Below, in pieces: positions 8,229-15,643 of a DNA stretch of 15,643 bases. The position numbers were made by a program, and so were the translations under genes. How positions within the stretch are numbered: the stretch's first letter is position 1; each line of letters begins with the position of its first letter. Below the pieces are notes generated by a model, which did no database searches, was not told the origin of the DNA, and saw only the letters and a program-made list of their open reading frames with translations. Source of the DNA: Suillus spraguei (Eukaryota > Basidiomycota > Agaricomycetes > Boletales > Suillaceae); the NCBI GenBank assembly GCA_016800925.1, contig JABCPU010001119.1, positions 1 to 15,643 of the forward strand, given 5' to 3'.

Positions 8229-8241
8229 TAAAAAGGGGTAA
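8229..8241 (+). promoter_or_regulatory. Polypurine tract
   Basis: AAAAAGGGG (8230-8238) followed by TAA abuts the 3' LTR. Position and composition fit the RNase H-resistant primer for plus-strand DNA synthesis. Confidence 0.8.
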
Positions 8242-8716
8242 TGTTACAATCGTACGTGCCCCTATTCATTCTCTTACCTCATTTACCGTGTATATTACAT
8301 AACATGACTCTGACTCATATGCTTAACGCATCTGTACTATAGTTGCCTTCCTCTTTTAGATACGCACTTACGTTCTCACACTTCTCTTGGTCTGTGCGCA
8401 CATATTGGCCTATTTAAGCACAGTGTACTTGTAGTAGATTCGGTACTTTAATCTTACTGGGTTTTACCTGGAATCTCCTTCGCTTAGGTCTCCAACCTAA
8501 GTCGTCTTGAATCGTCTCTAAGTCTAAGCACTCCTTAGTCTTAGTCTCTATTCTCGCGGATACCTCTTGGACTTATCCTTGAGGCTGAACCCTTGATCGT
8601 ACTTGGAACGCGTTCCTTGTACTTTCACCTTGTCCTCTTCTGGACGTTGTAAGAACTCCCAGTAGACCGCCTGTGTCTTTTCACTGTCGCTGGTGACGCC
8701 ACCCCAGTTCGTAACA
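8242..8716 (+). repeat. 3' LTR of family-B element
   Basis: This 475-bp LTR has the same ends as the LTR at 1154 (TGTTAC...GTAACA). It keeps the parts lost from the 5' copy, namely TATTTAAG at 8411-8418. It holds the TGACTCA site (8311-8317), the 11-nt transcript-start/self-primer sequence (8445-8455) and both stem-loops (8483-8501, 8518-8544). The next base begins LINE sequence in the opposite orientation. Confidence 0.93.
8411..8418 (+). promoter_or_regulatory. TATA box of 3' LTR
   Basis: TATTTAAG lies 34 nt upstream of the predicted transcript start at 8445. The same spacing is seen in the solo LTR (11391 to 11425). A palindrome TGTGCGCACA lies just upstream in both full-element LTRs; its core GTGCGCAC is also kept in the solo LTR. 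Confidence 0.65.
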
Positions 8717-9770
8717 AGGGTCTTGTGTTCCATTGGCATGGATGGTCTGGGAGACCTCGCATCTGGTGGATTTCCTGCTGAGTTTCATGACCTGCTTGCG
8801 CAGGTTGGTGAGGGTACGTGTCCACCATCATTTGGAGTGTGGGCAGGGTTTTGCCAGAGGTACACAGGCTTCGTGGTGGACATGATGGCCCTTGTGACAA
8901 TTTTGGCCATTTGCTGAAATTCCTCCTCTGAGGCGAGTGGGAGTGGAGGTGTGGGTGTGAGCGTGGCGCTAAGGACCTCTTCCAGTCGACCTCACGCCAA
9001 TTGGAATGAGGGATGTCATCCTTTTGGATAACTGCTAGTTCAAGTGTTAGTATAATAGGGAGGTGGTCCATTTTGGGCCTTGTTTCACTGGTTCAGTATC
9101 ACATGTGATGACAGCATTGAGGGTGCCCTCTGTGCCGAGCACATTGTCCGGCCGAGTCCAATTGCCAGTACTGTTGGATTGGAGGTGGGGATACCGCTGG
9201 GGAGTAGCTGTAGCATAACATAGTCAGCGATCAGATCAATAAGGGGTTGAGAGAATGGGTAGTTAAATAAATGGTGGTTGTGGATATCCTCCCACATGGG
9301 GTGATTGGTTGAAGTCACCAAGCCAAAGCATATGGACATCTGCCGTTGGGCAGAGCAGGGCGATGTTTTGGCTGAGGAAGGTCTCCATGGTGATTAGGGT
9401 ATTCTGGTGGGTACAGTCATTGTAAATATTCACAATGGTGCATGCACTGAATTCACCAGTCATTTGTACAATAACCACATTGGATGACGGGAATGGGATC
9501 TGTCACCAAGTGTTTGTGTCGAGTGATGTGTTGATGAAGGTGATTGCTCGTGATTGTTTCTGAGGGTGAGTGAGATGGTTAGTGGAGTATAGGACATGCC
9601 AGCGGTGGCTGGCATGAGTGTTACGAAGAAAGTTAATATAGAGTTCCTGAATGATTAAGAGGTCATGGTTAGTGATATCCTGGCTATTCAGCAACTCTTA
9701 GGCCGCTAATGAAGCGTTCAAGTTGTGCTGCCATATCCGAAGACTGCCTGGGGTGGGGTTGGGTCATTCA
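8717..9770 (-). pseudogene. LINE ORF2, AP-type endonuclease domain, truncated
   Basis: Read from 9770 downwards. The opening is MSE followed by a stop, then LRIWQHNLNAS, the N-terminal block with its catalytic Asn. DLLIIQELYINFLRNT follows, with the catalytic Glu of the QE motif near 9644. Then come VNIYNDCTHQNT, WLGDFNQ (GDFN at 9308-9319), HPMWEDIHNHHLF, PLIDLIADYVMLQLLPSGIP and MDHLPIIL (9071 down), which is the TDH motif with Thr changed to Met. This is the exonuclease-endonuclease-phosphatase fold that nicks target DNA for LINE insertion. Several frame breaks occur and the RT domain is absent. The last 300 bp (9060 to 8717) hold the post-endonuclease segment in mixed frames. Confidence 0.85.
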
Positions 9771-9808
9771 GACATCAGAGTGGGGGGAGTTGGGACTAGC
9801 ATTGGGGG

Positions 9809-10721
9809 TCAGTGGAGTAGAGGGTGAGGAGGTGGAGGAGGGGAAGAGGGTGTGGAGGACAAAGGGGTTGATTGTGTCGTAGGAGTGGACGGGATCAAGG
9901 GAGTTGAGGGGATGTGAGAGTCTAATGGGGTGACAGGCACAGTCACAGTTGGTTGCAGAGGGTCAACGTGTTTGAAGGATAGGGTGGATTGCTTACTGGG
10001 TAGGGGCTGGCTTGTGTTAATAGCGGGGGGTGGAGTGTGCAGCTCTGTGGTGCAGGGAGAAGAGGATTGATTGGGCATCGAGGTTGGTGCCCTCGAGGGA
10101 TGAGTGGTTGGGTTCCAGGTCGAGTTGGTAGGGAAGAAGGGGAGTTTGTTCTCTGGGTATTGTTCATCCAAGGTTTTGCAATGGCAGATGAATTCTGGAC
10201 ACTTGCGACTCCAACTGGTATGATTTTGGCTCTTGCAGTTCACACAGCATTTGGTTCAGAATGCATTGCATTGTGCAGTCCAGTGACAACCACTGCAAGT
10301 GCCACAAACATCGTGAGGAGAGGAGCAGTTGCGAGTCATGTGCTCAAATTTCTGGCATTTGGTGCAGCGCAGGGGTTCCTTATGGTCCTTATTGACAGTA
10401 TAGTGATGGGCATCAATACAGATGCCCTCCTTGAGGATGCTGTTGGCAGTTTCGACGTCCTTGATCTGGAGAAGTGCGAAGGTGGTGCATTGCTCTCTTG
10501 TACGATGTTGTGGGGGCTTGATCCAGCGAATGGATGCTATTGAGTTGGGGGGGGTGGTTTTCAGCTTTGATGTGATGAGGGAAGTTGCCACATTCTATCT
10601 TGTAGGTGATCAGCAGGAATTGTATTATGATGGAATAGGTCCTATCCTGTATGCATGCTGGCAAGTCCAGTTGAGATTCAAGCAACATACGGCCTGTAAG
10701 GCCTTTGAGCCAGCCCGCTAG
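9809..10721 (-). pseudogene. LINE ORF1, 3' half with three zinc knuckles
   Basis: Reading from 10721 down: GWLKGLTGRMLLESQLDL and YSIIIQFLLITYKIE, then SIASIRWIKPPQHRTREQ, FALLQIKDVETANSILKEG and a knuckle set. The knuckles are CTKCQKFEHMTRNC (10366-10325), CGTCSGCHWTAQC (10306-10268) and, after one in-frame TGA, CVNCKSQNHTSWSRKC (10246-10199). PENKLPFFPT and a long Pro/Ser/Thr tail end it at 9809. The triple-knuckle arrangement followed by PEN.LPFFPT is typical of ORF1 in fungal Tad1-like LINEs, an RNA-binding chaperone protein. The frame continues from the half at 12095 once the intervening insertion and one target-duplication copy are ignored. Confidence 0.82.
10717..10721. repeat. Target-site duplication, left copy (GCTAG)
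   Basis: GCTAG here is repeated at 12095-12099, bracketing the TGTTA...TAACA insertion in LINE ORF1. Skipping the insert plus one copy keeps the ORF1 reading frame (…NEQLA then GWLKG…). Confidence 0.82.
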
Positions 10722-11210
10722 TGTTAGCGACCTAGCCAGGCGCTAATGAACTTGAGTGGTATCTGCGACAAGCGCTCTATCAAGAGTAGCGGCCCATGCA
10801 TATCAGTCTCCTAGTGCGGAGTGCACTAGTTGCATTGGTCGGAGGTAGGTACTATGCACTGTCTCATGACCTATGTCACAGAGACGAGGTTCTTGACGAC
10901 AATCAAAGACGTAGAAGCGATGAGCTTCTACAAAGTTCGAATAGTGACAATAAGCTTATGAAAAGCTTATCGAAAGAAGTTCAGGGTCAAAGATCAAGTA
11001 GATTCAAGTTAAAGAAGTACAAAGGCTATCTGCGCGTATTTACATGTAAGATTGAAGCGGAGCACGAATACTCAAGTATCGCTAGATTAAGTATGAAGTC
11101 AGATAGCCAATAGGAAGACGCATGCTCACAGATGAGTCAGAGGCATATGAACCAATGAATGCATGCATGTGCAAAAGGGAGTCATAGGTGCAGAGCTGAA
11201 GGTATAAAGG

Positions 11211-11218
11211 GTACAAGC
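11211..11218. repeat. 8-bp flanking repeat of solo LTR, left copy
   Basis: GTACAAGC at 11211-11218 is repeated exactly at 11701-11708, immediately on either side of the solo LTR. Ty3/gypsy elements usually duplicate 5 bp, so 8 bp is longer than expected. Confidence 0.7.
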
Positions 11219-11700
11219 TGTTACAGTTGTATGTGCCCCTATTCATTCTCTCTTTGTTACTTACTTGTACATATATCATGTCACATGACTCTGACTCATA
11301 TGCTCAATGCATCTGTACTATAGTTGCCTTCCTTATTTGGATACGCACTTACTTTCCCACGCCTCTCTTGGTCCGTGCGCACATATTGTCTATTTAAGCA
11401 CGTTGTACTTGTAGTAGATTCTTTACTTTAATCTTACTGGGTTTTACCTGGAACTTCCTTCGCTTAGGTCTCCAACCTAAGTTGTCCTTGAATCATCTCT
11501 AAGTCTAAGCACTCCTTAGTCTTAGTCTCTATTCTCGTAAAGAACCTTTTGGACTTATCCATAAGGCCAGACCCTTGATCGTACTCGGAAACGCGTTCCT
11601 TGTACTTTCACCTTGTCCTCTTTTGGGCATTGTAAGAAGCTCCCAGCAGACCGTCTGTGTCTTTTCACTGTCGCTGGTGACGCCACCCCAGTTTGTAACA
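11219..11700 (+). mobile_element. Solo LTR of family B
   Basis: A 482-bp LTR begins TGTTACAGTTGTATGTGCCCC and ends CAGTTTGTAACA. It aligns along its length with the LTRs at 1154 and 8242 but is more diverged. It keeps TGACTCA (11292-11298), TATTTAAG (11391-11398), the 11-nt start sequence (11425-11435) and both stem-loops (11463-11481, 11499-11525). No internal sequence follows, so the rest was lost by LTR-LTR recombination. Its flanks carry an 8-bp direct repeat. Confidence 0.9.
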
Positions 11701-12094
11701 GTACAAGCCAATGAGGCAATGCACGAGTCATAGGTAAATGCAAAGGAAAAGATAAAAGGAAATACAACACCAGACGTAGTCCTTGAGCCAGAGGGCTGTT
11801 TGTGTGAACCAGGGGATAGCGCGTGTTGAAGCGCAGGGGAAGGCGTTGAACGTGACAGTGGCATTTGAGACGCAAGAAGCATGGGAGCGCGAAGAGCATA
11901 CATGAGCGCGAGGGGTACCAGAAGAGTGTGCATTTAGCAATGATGGAGGAGGCAAGCATAGGCGAGGTAGGGAGTAACGATGGCAAGCCAGACGAGGTAG
12001 TGGAGGATGATGGAGGCCTCATCAGGATGAGAGTAGATGGTGACGCATAGGAGGGAAAATGATAGTAGGGGCACAAGAAGGTGTTCTTGTAACA

Positions 12095-13069
12095 GCTAGT
12101 TGTTCATTGTCAAGTTCCACTATCAGGCTTCCATTGCAGAGCCACTGGACTGTGCGGACTGCACCTGTGGGGGTTCCCTCGCCACATATCTCAAAAAGGG
12201 TATCAGAGATGCACTTAGCAATGGTGGCATTGGTGGCTTCTGCCGGAAAGAGAGAGTGGCCTGGTGTTGGGTCAAGCAGTATCTGTTTGGCTCGAGAGAT
12301 GCTCTGGCTACCGCTTGGTCAATGGATGGGGGAAGATTGGCAGCCGCTACTGAGCTGTAGGTGGGGAAGGCTGGAGGTGTGGCTGTTGGCTGCGTGATAA
12401 CTGGTGGGGTTGGGAGAGCTGAGTTGTGAGGTTGTTGAGACGATCTTGAGTGAATTCGGGGGATGGCATGAGAAGCTTGTATGAGTTGTTGCAGTCCTCA
12501 ATGGACTTGTATAGGGTGTCCACCGCATCCTCAATGTGTTCAGCTGCAGTCTTAAAATCATTCTTGTCTTCCTCTTTTTCCTGTTCCATTGCATCATGAA
12601 GTTGCTTTGAATGTGCAGTGTTCCTTTCAAGGTTTCTGCAGTGGTGTGTATGGAGGCTACTTGAGGGTGATTGCTGCTATGACATTGTTCATGATGTGGT
12701 CGAGAGGGAGTATGTGAGTTGTTCGGCTGCAGCTTTAGCGACAACATCTGCTATTTCCAAGGCAGCTTGCTGTTTGAGAATGAAGGCTACAGCTCTGATG
12801 GCATTGGTGACGGCAAGTGGGATGGTTTGGCCATTTGGGTGACTTGGAACAGGATGTCTGCCAGGTGGAGCAGGATATAGGTTCATCAGCCTGGCAAAGG
12901 AGAACACTAGTGAGATACTTCTCGGCCGAGCTCAGACTCGTGACTGCTCCTGTAGCGCCTCAATATTGTCCTGCAACATCTGATTCCTTTGGGCAGTGTG
13001 GGTACGATTAGTTGTGTGAGGTAGTGTAGTTGGTTGGTTCTTTTTCTCTGGCACTTTAATGGGCACCAT
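12095..13069 (-). pseudogene. LINE ORF1, 5' half
   Basis: A plausible start is the ATG at 13069 (MVPIKVPEKKNQPT on the minus strand). The reading is interrupted by a stop near 12935 and several shifts. Recognisable pieces are an Ala-rich helical segment (AIRAVAFILKQQAALEIADV), an acidic helical segment (EHIEDAVDTLYKSIEDC) and, close to the insertion, RTVQWLCNGSLIVELDNEQ, the conserved block ahead of the ORF1 central domain. It continues in frame into the half at 10721. I see no enzymatic motif, as expected for ORF1. Confidence 0.68.
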
Positions 13070-13256
13070 AGGCTGTGGGGTTAGTATCTAGGATTTGTTT
13101 TTTGTGTTTTTTATTGGTTTTCAAGATAAAGCTGGGTCAGTTGGTGACGCCATTGGGCACGATGTCCTGGTGTGGTGTCCGGGGTCCTGATTCGGGGTGC
13201 CACTTAGTGTGGGACTAAGAGGCGATTCCTTCGCGCTTGAGGCTGCAGATCATATG

Positions 13257-13833
13257 TCAGTGAAGGTCATTTAAAGATGGAAACATAAGTACGCACAGGA
13301 TAGCATTAATGGAAGTACTGCCGATGTCGAAGAAGTTATCACTCAGCATATATCTTGGTGAGCCGCTTTCTCTGTCCTGGTGGATAGGGCGACAAAGTAA
13401 ACACGTGCCTGATAGCTTACCGAGAGTGGCCTTCTCCATCTGGTTCACAGGGATGATGCGAGGTGGCAGGGCGATCATCTTCACAGAGATATACCACAGG
13501 GCCCAGTGCGTGGCGAAAAGCTTTGTAGAGGCATCTGCTCTATCGAGATCAAAAGTTGGCGAGTAGAAGATAATGAAGTCTTCGGTCTCTTGGTCAGGAA
13601 TGCGGTAGGAAGCAACAGTGAGGAATGAGTACGTGACCCCGTATGTGGTCTGCAGGTAGGTTTCGAGATCAGTGATACTATGAAACACTACGGTATCCTT
13701 GATATGACTGCTGAGCCATTCTTGTCGCTCGATGATGCCAATATGGTTAGTGTGGTACCAGCCGCCTTCAACAAAGCTAGACGATGTAGCCCCGATGATG
13801 TTGTAATAACTTATTTTGTAAAATGCCCATCAG
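13257..13833 (-). pseudogene. Adenylate-forming enzyme C-terminus plus carrier-domain remnant (NRPS-like)
   Basis: Open on the minus strand from about 13833 to the stop at 13257. The start shows YYN..GATSSSFVEGGWYHT.HIGII, which matches the GW..TGD.G motif region of adenylation domains with the TGD degraded to TNH. Then come SHIKDTVV, YSFLTVASYRIPDQETEDF and IALPPRIIPV, and TLGKLSG (13410-13427), the A10-type motif whose Lys is catalytic in acyl-adenylate formation. Next is DNFFDIGSTSI (13308-13340), which fits a phosphopantetheine-binding carrier motif with the attachment Ser at 13311-13313. The family activates a carboxylic acid and loads it on the carrier, as in fungal NRPS-like synthetases. 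The upstream catalytic core is missing, so this is a relic. Confidence 0.62.
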
Positions 13834-14860
13834 TGAATTGAGAAGTCCTTGATATTGTACCCGTGGAACTTACAGAATGTGATATAAATTAGTGATGTTC
13901 CGGTCCGGTTTGGGCTCAAAGCCCCGGCTTAGGCTCGGCCTAAAGTGGAGTAGCGGAATCAGTTTCACCATGCAGAAAGTATGAAAGCCCGGGAGGGACC
14001 TCTAGCACTCTTGTCTGTGTATTTGTGTTTACTAATTCATACCTATATTGAACATGACATTGCGGTGAATGTTATGTAAGTCAATACGCACGTCAAATCC
14101 ATGTACGATCACAATAATGCATATGTCAATAATACTGAAGTTTACCTGCTAGTACCGCAACGGTTCACGGCGACCAATTTAGGATCTTCGCGGACGCATG
14201 TGAGGAACTTCTACTTCATCACCGCAAGATCCTCCAAGAGAATCACTCCGAGTCTTCCAGTCCATTCTCCTTTTTTGCTGCTCACAGATGACGAAGCTTC
14301 GCTCCTCAAATCTCTAGCATCAGCAAAGACTGCACTCCAAAATCTTGGTACGCCGCGGACATGCGATGATCAATCACTAATCTCTCCTACATTGACGACA
14401 GACGTTCCTTGTCGAACGTTGTATCCCTTATTCTGCCAAGGTTTTCCAACGTACGCGTAGCGAATGTCACTCAATCTTGCAGTTGCGTTGCTGGACGCTG
14501 ATGGCCCTTCAAAGCTTCAAGCTCAAGTATTATACTGAGTCCATGTTGAAATTGTAGCTTATTCGATTTCTTTATTGACGTTTTTCAGGTGGTCTTGTAC
14601 ATGTACATGTCCATTCCGACCATATTGATCTACACGCTTGCCCACTCCTCATTTTAGTGATGATCATGAGAATATTCACCACCAAGTCCAACGAACAAGT
14701 TCGCACACATTTGTTTCGCAGCAAACTGAATTCGGTTTCTCAATGTCTGTTGTGGTTCTAGTGTTACATAGTGTGAGTCAAACATGTACATATTTGCGCT
14801 AACGCCGAATCTTGTGGTTCGCTTTCCTCTATCACATCAATCAAGCTCATTCCACCTTAG
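13834..14860. other. No recognised gene
   Basis: About 1 kb without a convincing gene. The longest forward open frame (14101-14460, 119 codons) starts MYDHNNAYVNNTEV and shows no motif I know. A polypyrimidine-AG with a TTGAC branch-like sequence ends at 14589 and another possible intron end (CACCTTAG) lies at 14860; they may belong to the upstream, unrecognisable part of the aldehyde dehydrogenase relic. A 12-bp palindrome TGTACATGTACA lies at 14596-14607. Confidence 0.5.
13893..13945. repeat. Possible hAT-like transposon end
   Basis: TTAGTGATGTTCCGGTCCGG is followed by GGGCTC, GCCCCGGC and GGCTCGGCC motifs within 50 bp, unlike the AT-rich surroundings. Clustered CCGG/GGCTCGG-type motifs near a TAGTGATG end are seen in hAT terminal regions. 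I found no matching opposite terminus or 8-bp duplication, so this stays tentative. Confidence 0.25.
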
Positions 14861-14988
14861 ACCAACGAGAAAAACTAGCTCGTACCAAACATGAACCTAT
14901 AGGTGTTGTGGTAAGAGTTTTTCTCAATGTTATTTGAATATGATCTCAGTTCATGCCCTGGGTCAAATTACTCCATGGAATGTTTCGA

Positions 14989-15055
14989 GTGAGCGGATTC
15001 AAAGAGCACGCCGGACTAAAGCTTACATTGACTAATGTCTTCTCTTTCTCTCAAG
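14989..15055 (+). other. Relic intron in aldehyde dehydrogenase
   Basis: GTGAGC donor, TTGACTAAT branch region, pyrimidine tract and AAG acceptor; 67 nt. It separates GQITPWN-type coding from IASALTPAT. Confidence 0.65.
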
Positions 15056-15514
15056 ATCGCTTCTGCGCTGACACCGGCAACATATCGTCTTGAAGTCTTC
15101 TGAACTTACGCCGCTTTCTGCTCTTCTCATCTGTACTCTGATCGAGGAGGCAGGCTTTCCTCCAGGTGTCATCATCGTGAACGGATATAGTTCAACACCA
15201 GGGCAAACAATCTCTGAGCACCCTCTTATCGAAAAGTAGCATTCGCTGGTAGTGCTTTGACGGGACGGGAGATCATGGGCTATTCGTGGTATCTAGTATG
15301 TTGCCTCCTTTGCATGACTTATGCTAATTCTCATCGTCGTTGTGGCGTTAATCACGGCCAGAATTTTTCTGCAGGCTCTCGTATCTTTGTTCAAGGGGGG
15401 ATATACGACAAGTTCTTGGACCACTTCACAGAGCAGACATGCGCGATCGAGGTTGGCGATCCCTTTTTACCCCACACGTACGAAGAGCCACAGGTGTCCA
15501 AGACTCAATTCCAG

Positions 15515-15562
15515 GTTCGTTTATCCCAATTTTATTATAAACGTACTTTGACGCCTGTAAAG
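15515..15562 (+). other. Relic intron in aldehyde dehydrogenase
   Basis: GTTCGT donor, TTTGAC branch and GTAAAG end; 48 nt. Skipping it joins QVSKTQFQ and RSMEYITSG in the same frame, as in the protein family. Confidence 0.6.
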
Positions 15563-15643
15563 CGCAGCATGGAATACATAACCTCTGGCAGGAACGATGG
15601 TGCTACAGTACACCTTGGTGGCAAGCAGATTCTCCAAGAGCGT

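Larger units (their letters stand above)
1154..8716 (+). mobile_element. Full-length Ty3/gypsy chromovirus (family B), defective
   Basis: This 7.56-kb LTR retrotransposon is complete end to end. It holds two LTRs with TGTTAC...GTAACA ends, a self-complementary primer-binding site, gag, protease, reverse transcriptase, RNase H, integrase with GPY/F module, a chromodomain, an additional zinc-knuckle ORF, a polypurine tract and the 3' LTR. The order protease-RT-RNase H-integrase is that of Ty3/gypsy, and the C-terminal chromodomain places it among the chromoviruses. All coding parts carry frameshifts, so the copy is not autonomous. The bases flanking the LTRs (CTACG on the left, AGGGT on the right) do not form a target duplication. 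The left neighbour is another gypsy gag and the right neighbour is a LINE, so this copy is either recombinant or bounded by a rearrangement. Confidence 0.93.
10722..12094. mobile_element. LTR-like insertion (probably solo LTR, 883 bp without nested LTR)
   Basis: The insert begins TGTTAGCGACC and ends GTTCTTGTAACA, giving TGTTA/TAACA terminal inverted repeats, and has a 5-bp target duplication GCTAG. These are the marks of an LTR retrotransposon end. No coding sequence is recognisable, so a solo LTR is the simplest reading; a short non-autonomous element is the alternative. It contains a TATA-like GGTATAAAGG (11201-11210). It is itself interrupted by the family-B solo LTR at 11219. Apart from the TGTTA ends it does not resemble family B. 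Confidence 0.75.
8717..13250 (-). mobile_element. Tad1-like LINE, truncated and interrupted
   Basis: This is a non-LTR retrotransposon read on the minus strand. ORF1 (three zinc knuckles) runs from 13069 down to 9809, and ORF2 begins with an endonuclease at about 9770. Everything downstream of the endonuclease, including the whole reverse transcriptase and 3' end, is missing because the sequence stops at the LTR junction at 8716/8717. The 5' boundary is not sharp; sequence between 13070 and 13256 is probably its 5' untranslated part, without any recognisable gene. ORF1 is split by a 1.37-kb insertion (10722-12094). The clade assignment rests on the ORF1 knuckle pattern and the endonuclease block order known from fungal Tad1 elements. 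Confidence 0.82.
14861..15643 (+). pseudogene. Aldehyde dehydrogenase relic (partial, runs off right edge)
   Basis: Pieces of an NAD(P)-dependent aldehyde dehydrogenase appear in order: KLARTKHEPIGVV (14861-14910), [36 protein letters not shown] and ISEHPLIEK followed by a stop. Then come [45 protein letters not shown] and SMEYITSGRNDGATVHLGG. These are the NAD-binding and catalytic blocks. Where the family has the catalytic Cys (GQCCCAGS), this copy reads GQNFSAGS, with Phe at the catalytic position (15365-15367). The ELGGKSP block with the general-base Glu is missing. At least two frameshifts and a lost splice acceptor near 14955-14961 also occur. The N-terminus is not recognisable. It would have oxidised aldehydes to acids; this copy cannot. 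Confidence 0.88.

Noticed and set aside
8548..8739. Minus-strand open frame across the end of the 3' LTR
   Set aside because: It lies inside the LTR, recurs in altered form in the solo LTR, and shows no protein motif.
10037..10543. 168-codon plus-strand open frame (starts MQLCGAGRRG)
   Set aside because: It is exactly antisense to LINE ORF1 with its three zinc knuckles; composition and context make it a shadow.
10796..11113. 105-codon plus-strand open frame inside the LTR-like insertion
   Set aside because: No recognisable motif and it lies in a sequence bounded by LTR-type ends; likely non-coding.
11529..12076. Overlapping minus-strand open frames rich in Pro, Ser and Cys
   Set aside because: They cross the boundary between the solo LTR and the surrounding LTR-like insertion; no motif, so shadows of non-coding sequence.
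15321..15551. 76-codon frame beginning with a hydrophobic stretch
   Set aside because: Overlaps the aldehyde dehydrogenase relic in another frame (NHGQ...GSRIFVQ), which explains the sequence better than a small membrane protein.
1..15643. CRISPR array, operons, rRNA or bacterial features
   Set aside because: No spaced repeats of that kind; introns, chromodomain and retroelement types indicate a fungal nuclear genome. No tRNA was recognised.

Overview
The window looks like a repeat-dense, probably heterochromatic stretch of a filamentous fungus, most likely an agaricomycete basidiomycete. This is inferred from a chromodomain-bearing Ty3/gypsy element, a Tad1-like LINE with three zinc knuckles in ORF1, an NRPS-like adenylation/carrier remnant, and an aldehyde dehydrogenase relic with very short introns (48-67 nt, TGAC/CTAAT-type branch sites). 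I see no intact host gene; every coding region is broken.

Layout. 1-1153: decayed gag of one Ty3/gypsy family (family A), cut off before its protease. 1154-8716: an end-to-end Ty3/gypsy chromovirus copy (family B), with LTRs at 1154-1618 and 8242-8716. Its order is primer-binding site, leader, gag, protease, reverse transcriptase, RNase H, integrase, chromodomain, then an unexpected extra ORF (6749-8207) with two zinc knuckles, polypurine tract and 3' LTR. 8717 to about 13250: a LINE on the minus strand (ORF1 13069 down to 9809, ORF2 endonuclease 9770 down to 8717, cut by the 3' LTR junction). LINE ORF1 is split by an LTR-like insertion (10722-12094, 5-bp target duplication GCTAG), which itself holds a solo family-B LTR (11219-11700). 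13257 to about 13833: minus-strand remnant of an adenylate-forming/carrier enzyme. 13834-14860: no recognised gene, one possible DNA-transposon end. 14861-15643: decayed aldehyde dehydrogenase running off the right edge.

How the family-B element would have worked: the first 11 nt of the predicted transcript (1348-1358) are the exact reverse complement of the 11 nt just downstream of the 5' LTR (1620-1630). A TATTTAA box lies 34 nt upstream in the other LTRs, and two stem-loops conserved in all three LTRs lie between. This is the self-priming layout known for Tf1/sushi-type elements rather than tRNA priming. The extra zinc-knuckle ORF sits where an env-like gene would be and is the best candidate for something undescribed. 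The flanks of the full-length copy do not match (family-A gag on one side, LINE on the other, no target duplication), so it probably arose by recombination between copies or lies at a rearrangement breakpoint.
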